A DNA stretch of 64,000 bases from Phragmites australis (lineage: Eukaryota > Streptophyta > Magnoliopsida > Poales > Poaceae). Each line of letters begins with the position of its first letter. Within the stretch, counting starts at the first letter, position 1. A program made the translations under genes and the position numbers. The notes beneath the pieces were generated by a model that was not told where the DNA came from, did not search any database, and saw only the letters and a program-made list of their open reading frames with translations. Positions 45,255 through 54,917 of the stretch are shown piece by piece. The stretch is taken from NCBI RefSeq assembly GCF_958298935.1, contig NC_084933.1, positions 4,571,001 through 4,635,000 on the forward strand. The letters are read 5' to 3'.

Positions 45255-48213
45255 TTACACCTCCGGGGCATCCATACACGAAGACTGCTTCGGCGGGGCA
45301 ACAACGCGAAGAGAGGGGCCTCCAGAGGGCCGCGGTGCGTCTGCAGGCTTCTGATGAGGGGCCAGACCTCCTGATGAAGAACCCAAACGAAGTCCTCCTG
45401 GAGCACCTGGAGTCACCTGACCTGCCATGCAGCGCAGCGTCACGCTCCGACCGTGCCTTGCCCACAAGTTATGATGGAAGTTCTCCAGAGCCGCGCAGAT
45501 CTCCACCGGAGGTGCCTCGGGCCGAAAACCCTAGATCACGGAGTCCGGCACCGGACATCAAGAGGACCAACCCTCGCTTGGTGCAGCAGGGTCAGCTGGA
45601 GCGTGGCGGCCACGCGTGCGCTAGACCTCGCGTATGCCTCCGCAGCCCTAACCATGACCTTTGCGGCAGACCAAAGCCAGAAGAGCAGCATCATCGATGC
45701 CTCCAAGTCGGAAGGGAGTGGCGGACACCTGGCCCCAAGGCCGCTCAGGGCGTCAGAGGTGATCCAGGCAACCTTCGACGCAAGTGCAACTAACCGCTGG
45801 CACTCCGAGCGCAATGCTCCCTCCGATGCCTGAGCCTCCTCCAGCTCTCGCCGCACCTCGCCCACCCCAGCCTGGAGGGTCTCAACATCTCCTTTGGCCA
45901 ACACTCGGGCCTCATTGGCCGCATCGGCAAACTCCCTGGCCTCTCGAAGGTCTTTGGTAGCCTTCCGCGCCTAAGCCTCTGCGCGCTCCCGCTTCAAAGC
46001 CTCCTCCTGCCGGAGACCCTCCTCACGCTCATGGAGCACCATCTCCTCCTGAAGACGACTCTCCGAAGACTCCACCCGCTTTCGGGCCTCCTCCAAGGCT
46101 TGATGAAGGCCGTCAACCTCGTCATGAGCCACGGAAAAGACCTGGCACCCATCATCTCCCAGTGCCCTCATCAAAACTACTTGCTACAAGGCACAACAGA
46201 AGAAGGAAAAAGACAAAATAAGCTACTTAGAATCAGACACCGGACCCTGTAAATCACGACTAAACCACTAACTTGTAGGGCTACCACTAATAGACACACC
46301 TCCACTTCCTCCAAAGGGCACTGGGCCAACGATCGCTCGACCTCTCCACTCCAGAGAAGAGAGGAGGCCACGACGAAGGCCCTTGATGCCTCCAGGCGCA
46401 GCGCAAAGTCATCCAAAGTCAATACCTTTAGGCCGGGCACCCCCTCTGTCGTCGTGGAGGGAGCCTCGGTGGAGGGCAAAGAGCCCCCAGCACAGGCCGC
46501 CCAGGCCAAGTCATCAGCCGGCTCGGGGCTCCACGGAGACGAGGCTGTGTCCCCCAAGCGGTCTACGGGGACACCTCCGGAGAAGTCCTCGACCCCTGCC
46601 GGAGCTCCCCAGCCTCCGAGGGGGAGTCGAAGACACATACACCTCGGCGGTCACTGCGAAATACCATGAAACACAAGGTCAAGATCCCGGTGCACGATGC
46701 CTCACCAAGTCCCCCAAACCCTGTCATAGAAGGGCCCGTAACGTCATCAACGTCTGAACCGGCGAACCCAAAATCGTATTCCGCGGAGGCCACGCCTCCT
46801 CTCCGGCTCTAGCCATGGTCGGCAATGTTCGGAGAGGCCAGACCCTTCCCCCAGTCAACACCACCAAGCTGACCCTAACCTCCGAGCAGGTCACCCTTGC
46901 TCCCGGCCCGCCACTGACGCTTCCTGCGGACCAACGACACCTCGGGCGACTTAGCCGTCAAGCCAGTATGCAAACCTCTAGAGACAGAAGGCCGCCGGGC
47001 CCGGAGCGGCTTCGCGTGGATTGCAGGAGTGGCGTGCACTCGTTTCCCGATAGCCTTAGGCTCTGGCGGATCCCGCCACACCGGAGCCCCCACTCCGAGA
47101 TAAAAGCAGACGCGGTTGTACCGCTCCCAACTCCATGTTAGAGCCACCCACCGCTCCTGCTCCACGTGAGTAGGTGGGCCCAGGATCACCTCGGTGATCT
47201 CCACCATGCCCTCTAGCGGAAGATAGCTCTCTGAAAGAAAAAGGCAGCTCATATCTGCGAATCAAAAACCAGACAACAAAGTGGACTCACCAGAGCTGAC
47301 AGGGGGGGGGGGTGAAGTACACCCTCAGCCACTATTCCGCACCTTGCTCGAAGGTGCAGTCCCACCCATCTGAAGGGGCCGAATGCACAACATGGTGAAC
47401 TCCTCCACGAGATCATGCATGCTCATCCTTTCAGCCACCCTCCGAAGAAGGGCCAACTACGAAGCGAACTTGTCATCAGTGATCCCCGTCTTCGGCTCTG
47501 GGACATACGCAATATCTCGGTTTGTGGAGCCAAGGGGGGGTGCGAGGCCAACATTGTAGTAAAACCACCGCTGCAACCAGCCTGTATACCACCAACTGTT
47601 AATATCCTTCGCCAAGAAGGCATCACGAAACTACGGCAGTATCTAGAAATTAACGCTGCCGAAGCTGAGGGGCCTCTTCGTCCCCTCGCCCTTGATCATC
47701 TTCGGCTGACAGCTGGCGAAGTGGAGGGCCGCGAAGAAGTCTGCCCTCCCTTCGCACCCCTCCGCCCGCATGGCCCACTCGAAGGTGGCCAAGCAGGTGA
47801 TGGCGTTAGCATGGAGCTGCGGAAGCTCCACATAGTAGTGGTGGAGCACCTCCTCGAGCAGCGACGCTGACGGAAAGCCCAGGCCCACTTCGAAGAAGGC
47901 CTCGAACACCACGACTTCGTGGGCTAGAGGCTTCGGGACCTCATCATCCAGCGGAGGCCGAATGACGGCTTTGGAGGGATTCTTCCCCTCCCTAACCATC
48001 CGGTCAAGCTCCTCATCATCGATGGTAGACACCCCCAGCATGGTGGTCTGCTAGGGATGACTCCTACTGGCACGGCAGAGCTTCACCCCTGGAGGTGGCC
48101 CCATCAACAACGGGTGAACCAGCGCCACCTGAGGGCCCCCCCGCCGCGGCCGCACTGGCAGTTTCACTCGCCGCCTGAGTTCCTGCTCCACCCAGGGCAC
48201 CTGAGCCAGCCAT
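45255..48213 (-). pseudogene. Antisense ORF of the Tat element (putative gypsy-type transposon domain, coiled coil)
   Basis: A protein-coding region runs opposite to gag-pol. It starts at ATG 48213 (MAGSGALGGAGTQAASETA). At 47643-48041 it carries a domain I match to the plant 'putative gypsy type transposon' family (Pfam Transposase_28): VVVFEAFFEVGLGFPSASLL, LHANAITCLATFEWAMRAEG and FFAALHFASCQPKM. A WFYYNVGLAPP-like block follows near 47540, then VALTWSWERYNRV near 47120. A long coiled coil follows (about 45540-46174: EEARKRVESSESRLQEEMVL, EVRRELEEAQASEGALRSE). The tail is near 45258. Several stops and frameshifts interrupt it. The function of such antisense ORFs is not established. A TATA-like element lies upstream on this strand. 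Confidence 0.75.
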
Positions 48214-48365
48214 ACGGATCACAGGAAGACGACGAAAGGCACTAGACGGCGGAGAAGGAAGAAGAGCAGCAATCGACACACACGCGCAAAGCAAGGACAA
48301 CTGGAGGCAAAAGGTAGACGAGAACAAGGCGCGAGCAAAAAGGCTGCTCTGGGTAATCCCTCCCC

Positions 48366-48372
48366 TTATAAA
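48366..48372 (-). promoter_or_regulatory. TATA-like box for the antisense ORF
   Basis: On the minus strand cctttataaggggagg places a TATA-like box about 155 bp upstream of ATG 48213. Position and strand suit a promoter, but no transcript evidence exists here. Confidence 0.4.
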
Positions 48373-48680
48373 GGTAAGGAAGAGATTACCCCACCCCCTC
48401 TCACCTAGAAAAACGTGTGTATACCCTACCCTTCACCTGCCAGGCCACGATCATGGGGAAGCGGAACCGACCCCCACGACCCCCTAACCACTGGACGCCA
48501 CGCATCACACAGGGCGCATTCAATGCCCCTTGTCACCAACCTCATCGAACGGACCATTTAGATCAAGTGGGTCGAATCTTCCCAGACAAGCCAAGCGATA
48601 TTAGGGACCATGATCCATCAACAGCAAGTCAGTGACCGCCAGAGGCCCTGCTCCGAAAGAACCGCAGGCCGCCCTCGCGA

Positions 48681-48700
48681 GGGGCTACTTTTGGGGGTCG
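48681..48700 (+). other. Polypurine tract region of the Tat element
   Basis: The text ggggctacttttgggggtcg directly precedes the 3' LTR start. The run ttttgggggt is the likely plus-strand primer. The same ggggctac phrase precedes the LTR of the short-LTR element at 30084. Confidence 0.6.
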
Positions 48701-48701
48701 T

Positions 48702-49471
48702 TGTTAAGGACCCCCGACGGCCCCTTAGCTTCGCTAGCCCATGCCCATGGGCTCACACCTCCCGAAGGCCGCTTTTTGACTTTCAGGCTTCGCAGTAACC
48801 ACCTCCCGAAGCTATGACTCCCGAAGCCTCCATCTCCCGGAGCCGTGCCTACCGAAGTCTCCATCTCCCAGAGCCATGCCTCCCCACAGAGCCCCCGTCT
48901 CCAGGGCTCGGGCATGCTTCCCGGAGGCTACAGGGTAAGCCATCGGGCCTCAAGAAAGATCTGCCAGGAGAGGAATGCCGGTCATCCTTTGCCTTCAAGG
49001 ATGTGACCGGCATTAATTACCTAGGCTAGTGGGCGCCGTCCTGACACCCCGATACAATAGAGGTTATCCTGACACCCCTGACATCATGGCGCTAGGCCGC
49101 AATTGGCGACCGACTCACCCCTCTGGGTACAGGCACCCCAATAGTTACCATGGTAGATATTTATCTTCTATGGAGGGTAAAAAGTAGTTATCCAGGATAT
49201 TTTCCACATAGCGGTAACTTGTACGCTAAGCTACACCCAACCCTATAAATAAGGGGTCATGGTCATCTGAGCAAGAGGGCACGCTCAACCCAGCATGGAG
49301 GAGCACAATCACAAGTCTTCCTGTGATACTCCCCCTAGTCCGGTCCATATTTTTACTATCAATACATCTATGGTGTTCCTTCCTCTTGAACTTCGTCTCC
49401 AAGCTTGAGTATCCTCCTGAGAAGAAACTCTCACCGTACTTGCTGGAGCAAGATGATCTCTTGCTCCAACA
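48702..49471 (+). repeat. 3' LTR of the Tat element, intact, 770 bp
   Basis: It runs TGTTAAGGACCCCCGACGG to CTTGCTCCAACA. It carries ccctataaataagggg at 49239-49254 as probable TATA. It lacks the 34-bp piece aagaccatgtaacttggtcagatcc present at about 33023 in the left LTR, so the two copies differ by an indel as well as by point changes. Confidence 0.93.
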
Positions 49472-49917
49472 CCACCTAGGTCTTTCTGTTGCTTTAGTTG
49501 CATCTTTATATTATCATCTCTTGCTACTCTTCAATATTTTTGTTGTGACTCCTGATTTAGGGCATTCTTTTGTCGCCTTGGGCTTTTCGTAGCTTTAGTG
49601 GTGACTTTTTTTGTCATGCATCTTGCTACGCTTTGTTGCTTTTTGTTGCGACTCTTGATCGTGAGCATTATTTTGTTATCAACACCATGACTCTACTCAT
49701 GTACTCTTTTTTGCAATTCGTCGGCCTTGACTTGACTGGTTACCTATGGCTCCACGACGACGGCTTTGACAATTAGATGTTGGTTGTATGAGTTTTATAG
49801 TGTCTATGTTTAGTACATAATGTCTACTCTTTCAAAGGTAACACTATTTCTTCTATCTTGCATTTTTGCCCCTGAGGGGGTTGTTCATGACAAGGATATA
49901 TAATTAATATTATATTC
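49472..49917. other. No gene recognised
   Basis: A T-rich stretch with repeated ttgttgc and cgactcttgat words. No coding or RNA feature is supportable. It ends in the left copy of the TATTC site (49913-49917). Confidence 0.5.
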
Positions 49918-50149
49918 TCTAACACCATATATCTATAAAAGGTATAGAAGGATTGTCCGTATTCTACTCGATCCGAGTCTAGTCATAGCCGCCATGGAGT
50001 AGAACATGGAGATAGAGTGCAAGGGAAACTAACTGTACTGGATAAGTAAGTTATCTCCCAATTCAAGAAGGATTCTTAGATGTTCAAGGTCTAGCAATTT
50101 GGATCAATTACGCTCAGAGGACTCCAAGAAGCACTACTATATAAACCCC

Positions 50150-50410
50150 TATATATACCGTCCCATCACTGTCGGTTCCTAATGGGCCGACAGTGATGGG
50201 GAATCACTACCGGTTCATAAGCCGCGCAGGAAAAATACAGTCATCGTGGCTTTCGAACCGGCAGTGATAAGGCCATCACTGCTGACTGTTGGCTTGAGTC
50301 AGCAGTGATGCCCTGCTCCATCTTCACTGCCGGTTTAATCCACCGACCAGCAGTGATAGTAGGGCATCACTGCCGGCTTGTTATATGAGCCGGCAGTGAT
50401 GTCTCGACTA
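50150..50410. repeat. Left subterminal repeats of the CACTA element
   Basis: Direct and inverted copies of atcactgccggct/agccggcagtgat occur (for example 50168, 50205, 50265, 50332, 50365, 50388). The promoter-like ctatataaaag follows at 50408-50418. Confidence 0.92.
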
Positions 50411-50739
50411 TATAAAAGTCGCCCTCTCCTTCCCCAAGCCCGAGCACACAACAGAGAGGAGCTCTGTTTGCTCGGTGGCGGATATTTTTGGTCACCAAGT
50501 TCTTAGTGGCTTCAAAATTTTGAGGAATCCTCATGTCCTAGGTGTTCCAAGGTATGTAACTTCATCTCCAATCCATTTCTAGTTGAATTTTATTTGTTAA
50601 ATTGCTCTAGATTTTGAAAAGATGGAGATGCACCTATGGCAATGATGTTTTAAGACAATGTAGATGCAATTATATCTCATTTATTATACAGAAGCTTCAA
50701 TTAGTAGCTTATGGTGGAAAGTGTCTTTATTATTGATTT

Positions 50740-51080
50740 ACATTAGCTACAGGTTTGAGCATATTTATTTTTTATTAATTTAGCAAGCTCCTATATAGAA
50801 ACTTTAGGTATGAGCATATTTATTTTTGATTTATAATGAATTAGAAAAATTAGCCATGATATTTAGGTATGTTGAAAGCTTCAATTATATTTTTTTATTT
50901 TAATTAATTAGCATGCTCCTATATGAAAACTTTAGGTATGAGCATATTTATTTTGATTTTTAATGAATTAGAAAATTTCTCCATGATATTTAGGTATGTA
51001 GCAAGATCCAATTATATGTTATATATTTTATTTAATTAGCAAGCTCCAATATTTAAACTTTATGTATGAGCGTTTTTTTA
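50740..51080. repeat. AT-rich direct repeats (aggtatgagcatatttattt)
   Basis: Three imperfect copies, about 120-130 bp apart, of ttaggtatgagcatatttattt, taatgaattagaaaa and tagcaagctcc. Related words return at 53385-53510. They look like an intron or leader of the transposase gene. Confidence 0.75.
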
Positions 51081-51134
51081 TTTTTACTTAATTAGTCCTA
51101 CAAAAGGGTTTAATAATAAAGAAACTTTCTAGGG

Positions 51135-53106
51135 ATGGCACTAACAAATACTCATCGGAAGCGTACGCGAAAGCATACAAAAGGCGGCTCCTCCAACCCG
51201 GGCCAATTGCCGGTAGGAGATGATGAGGTAATTTATTTGTTGGTGATCGTAAAATTTTCTAGATGTTATGAATTTGGATTTATGATATAATTGTAGATGG
51301 ACAGAAGATGGATGTACGATGCGATCCGTGTGAGCGCAGAGTACAAGAACGACGCGGATTGTTTCCTGGTGCAAGCCGCGGCGCACAAGTCAAATACACA
51401 CTCTCAATACATGTGTTGTCCATGCGTCGATTGCGAGAACAAGAAGCAGTTTTCCACCATCCAGCAGATACATTCCCACTTGATGCCAAGGGGCTTTATG
51501 CCTGGCTATACTCGTTGGACCGAGTACGGTGAAGCTGAGATCGTACAGGAAGGGCAATACATTGGCAGAGAAGACGAAGACTTGTACACCGATATGCCGG
51601 CTGACGAATACACCGATATGCCCCCTGCCGGAGATATGTTGGTCGATGATGATCTAGAGGAGATGTTGGCCGACACCGACGCCGACACTTCACCAATGAA
51701 AGAGAGTTTCAAAAGTTCCAGCATATGGTAGAGGACTCAAAAACACCGTTGTTCCCGGGCTGCGAGAGGGAGCACACAAAGTTGTGTACCGTGCTTTCAC
51801 TACTACAATTGAAGGCAAGCAATGGGTGGTCTGATACAAGCTTCACAGAGTTGTTACTGTTCTTGCAGAAATTGCTTCCAAAGGGAAATATGCTACCAGA
51901 AAACACTTACTAGGCCAAGCAGGTTGTGTGCCCATTAGGGTTGGAAGTGCAGAAAATACATGCATGTTCAAACGATTGCATGTTGTATCGTAGAGAGCAT
52001 GCAGACTTGGAAGCATTTCTCGTCTATGGTGCATCACGGTACAAGCGTGACCGTGATGATATCGATGGTGAAGGAAAGAATAAAAGGCCACCCGTCAAGG
52101 TGATGTGGTATTTTCCTATAGTCCCTCATTTGGAGCATTTATTCACGAATGAGATACGGATTATTGGCCCCGTGTTTTTGCATCAGATGTATCCTTTCGA
52201 GAGGTTCATGGGAGTTCTGAAGAAATATGTTCGTAACCGAAATTGGACAGAAGGCTGCATGGCCGAGGGCTGGGGAACCGAGGAGGTCATTGATTTCTGC
52301 ATCGACTACATGAATCTCAAATCGATTGGTGTGCCTGTATCTCACCATGAGGGGAGGCTACAGGGGAAAGGGACGATAGGTGCAAACTTATTCCGCACTA
52401 ACGACCCCGTTTCATTCATGCAAGCACATTTTGCAATTCTGCAACAATCAGTTGTAGTGGACCATATGTCGAAGAACACCAGAAGATGCTACGCACCATA
52501 AACCCAGGGAAGTCCGATGTTTGGATCGCGCGAGAGCACCGAGATCATTTTGGCGCTTGGTTACATAGACATGTGATGTATAAGCAGATAGAGTGTGCTC
52601 AGTTGACTGTGTTGGCTCACGGACCGTCAACTATAATCCTCACATTCCAAGTATATGACATAAATGGCTATACATTTTATACGAGAGCTCAGGATAATAA
52701 GAGCGCCAAGCAAAATAGCGGTGTCCGTATAGATTCCTATGACTGCAATGGAAATAGAGAGACCTACTACGAATTCATAGAGGAGATTTGGGAGCTCGAC
52801 TATGGAGTGTTAAAGGTTCCTCTTTTCCGGTGCCAATGGGTCAGACTCCCAGGGGGTGTGAAGATCGACAAATACGGTATGACTACAGTGGACGAAAAAC
52901 TCGTTGGATACAGAGAAGAACCATTCGTACTTACGAATGATGTTATGCAAGTCTTCTATGTAAAGGACCTAGACCCGGCTAACAAGGAGGAGCGCCACGT
53001 GGTTCTTCAAGGAAAAAGAAGGATTGTCAGAGTGGAGAATATTGTTAATGAGGAAGACTACAATCAATTCGACGTGCTACCTCCTTTCGAGAGGACGTCG
53101 ACCTAG
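51135..53106 (+). pseudogene. TNP2-type CACTA transposase gene with internal deletion
   Basis: Exon 1 (51135-51227) starts MALTNTHRKRTRKHTKGG and ends at a GT donor. Exon 2 starts at 51297 after ttgtag with MDRRWMYDAIRVSAEY, the transposase-associated domain with its CPCVDCENKK zinc ligands. A frameshift near 51705 breaks the frame, which resumes in KTPLFPGCEREHTKLC. From 51926 the frame passes from CMLYRREHADLEAFLVYGAS and MWYFPIVPHLEHLFTNE straight into IGPVFLHQMYPFERFMGVLK. The latter belongs to the downstream DUF4218 region, so most of the catalytic core is missing. A DUF4216 region follows (52486-53106: HRHVMYKQIECAQLTVLAHG to DVLPPFERTST). The intact protein cuts and joins the element ends. 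This copy cannot. Confidence 0.88.
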
Positions 53107-53650
53107 GTCCCATGGAAGACATCGACAAACCTCCCTATGTACGCCGTGATCATAATGAAGGGCGAATCATTAAGACAAAATAGCTAAATTGTATTAATTA
53201 CGATGTATGAATTTGTTTTAGATGCAATTAATATACCTCACTTTTGTTATGGAACCTTCAGTTTCTAGTTTATGGTGGAAGATGTCTTTATTATTGTGCA
53301 TTTTAATTTTTGATTTTTAATAATGAATTAGCAATAGCACAAGCTAGCACTATTGCTATGTATTACTATTTTTTATTTTTAATGAATTACCTATAGTTAT
53401 GAGCATATTTATTTTCAATTTTTAATGAATTACCTATAGTTATGAGCATATTTATTTTCACTTTTAAATGAATTACCTATAGTTATGAACATATTTATTT
53501 TATTTATTTATTGTATTAGAAAATTGAACCAGGAAATTTAGGTATGTACAAAACATAATTTTGGTATATAGCAAGTTCAAATTTAAATAAATATGTATTA
53601 GGATTTTAGGTCAACAGAATGTTAATAAGTATAGATAGTACAAATTAAAT
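53107..53650. repeat. AT-rich spacer with 43-bp tandem repeats
   Basis: Around 53385-53500 the unit gaattacctatagttatgagcatatttatttt is repeated about three times at 43-44 bp spacing. No gene. Confidence 0.85.
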
Positions 53651-53660
53651 CGAAATCACT

Positions 53661-53716
53661 TGAGTAGCGCAGCGGTTTGTTCTGTCTTACTTATGCAGAT
53701 CGTGGGTTCGAGTCTC
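53661..53716 (+). ncRNA. tRNA-like A-box/B-box module inside the CACTA element
   Basis: The text tgagtagcgcagcggttt resembles a tRNA D-arm/A box and gtgggttcgagtctc a T-arm/B box, about 45 bp apart. There is no acceptor stem, so it is not a working tRNA gene. It may be a SINE-like relic or a polymerase III promoter. Confidence 0.45.
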
Positions 53717-53779
53717 TTCGCGCGCGCACAAAACTTTGAAAAAAAATTTGCACCCGAAGCCACCAGCAGGGGAAGGGGT

Positions 53780-53975
53780 TTCACTGCCGGTAGAAATATT
53801 AGGCCGGTAGTGAAAGTAGTGAAGTTATTGGGCCGGTGTGAAAGGGTACTTTCACTGCCGGTGCTCAAATTGAGCCGGCTGTGAAAGTACCCATTCACTG
53901 CCGGTCGTTATATTGAGCCGGCAGTGAAGGTACCCTTTCACTGCCGGTGCTCGAATTGAGCCGGCAGTGAAAGCC
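53780..53975. repeat. Internal array of CACTA subterminal-type repeats
   Basis: The words ttcactgccggtgctcaaattgagccggc and ccggcagtgaaagt recur in inverted pairs at 53788-53970, in the middle of the element. The end arrays use cagtgat. This array uses cagtgaa, so it belongs to a related but different subfamily. Confidence 0.88.
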
Positions 53976-54407
53976 CTCTCCTATATTATATTGCTCGATG
54001 CCCACCTCTGACACTTCGAAAAATTGAGCCCTGCCTGTGCCCTCCGCGACACCGCTGCCTCCTCGACACCGCCGGCTCCTCCCTGATACCGCTGTCCACG
54101 CCGCATCCTCCCCGATGCAGCCCAACCTAAAAGAAAACTCTTGAGGTCAATCTCAGATAGGGCGTCCAGCTCGTCTTGAGATAAGCTGCTCTCTGAACAA
54201 GAAGGACTGGCACATAAATGCTAACTTGAGAAGAATGCTTTCTCTTCGAATAGGTAATCAGTACTGAAGTCCTAATAAGGCCATTTGCTAGAGCCACTGT
54301 GCTGTAATGTAACATGAACACTATCTTTTCTTCGCAGTAAAAGTTTTTGGTATTAGTGTGGTTTGTAGTATATAATTTTTGCATATTATCTTAAATTTAG
54401 GACTGCT

Positions 54408-54626
54408 ATGATATGGTATGCTGTTCATCGTGGTCGGCAAAGTGGAGTGTTCTCCAGTTGGGAGGAATGCCACGCACAAGTTAATGGATTCAAAGGAGCA
54501 TGTTACAAAGGATACAAGTCCAAACATGAAGCTATTGCGGCATACAACAGTCAAGTCATCCAAGCCGAGCTAAAATTGGCTAACTTTGAAATAAGAAATG
54601 TGATTTCACGTGTAAAGATGTCATAA
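54408..54626 (+). CDS. Viroplasmin/RNase H1 N-terminal-type domain carried in the CACTA element
   Basis: A 72-codon frame begins MIWYAVHRGRQSGVFSSWEE and continues with CHAQVNGFKGACYKGYKSK and HEAIAAYNSQ. This is the viroplasmin fold also found at the N-terminus of eukaryotic RNase H1, where it binds RNA-DNA hybrids (motifs WY.V..GR..GV..SW..C...V.G..GA..K.F...EA). An acceptor-like aatttag precedes it. No RNase H catalytic domain follows, and the frame ends SRVKMS. It is more likely a captured host domain or part of an accessory transposon protein than a viral gene. Nothing else viral is nearby. Confidence 0.75.
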   Translation: MIWYAVHRGRQSGVFSSWEECHAQVNGFKGACYKGYKSKHEAIAAYNSQVIQAELKLANFEIRNVISRVKMS

Positions 54627-54917
54627 TCCTAGTTCTGGTTGTAATTATCATTATTTTGCTATGTAAGATGATGTGACTTGTAAGATCAATATGTCAATTG
54701 TCAGTACCTTTATGCCTATTTTGCTTTGTAAGATGTGACTTTTTTTTGTTAAATGTGGTCGTAACCTATCGATTCCTTCATGGTTATCTCACTCTTTTGA
54801 CAACCTCCCTCCCTCCCTCCCTCGTCGGCTTTATCTCTATCTTCCTCCTTCCTCTGCTCTTTATATGTAGAATACTCAACCGCTCGTCGCCATCGTATGC
54901 AGAACTCCCAGGAAGTG

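Larger units (their letters stand above)
32548..49471 (+). mobile_element. Tat-lineage Ty3/gypsy retrotransposon with two nested solo LTRs
   Basis: LTRs 32548-35000 (770 bp once the nested insert is removed) and 48702-49471 (770 bp) bound 13.7 kb. Order: primer site (gtggcgtcgtccgtgggg, 35001), gag, a 3-kb solo LTR inside gag, protease, RT, RNase H, a second archaeal-type RNase H, integrase, a tandem-repeat spacer, an antisense ORF, a PPT and the 3' LTR. A second RNase H and an antisense accessory ORF are marks of the Tat group. Flanks atagt (32543-32547) and ccacc (49472-49476) do not match, so no target-site duplication is visible. Gag and pol have many stops. Confidence 0.93.

Noticed and set aside
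54408..54626. Integrated caulimovirus (pararetrovirus) fragment
   Set aside because: Only the viroplasmin-type fold is present. The same domain occurs in cellular RNase H1, and no movement protein, coat protein or viral RT lies nearby. The sequence is inside a CACTA element.
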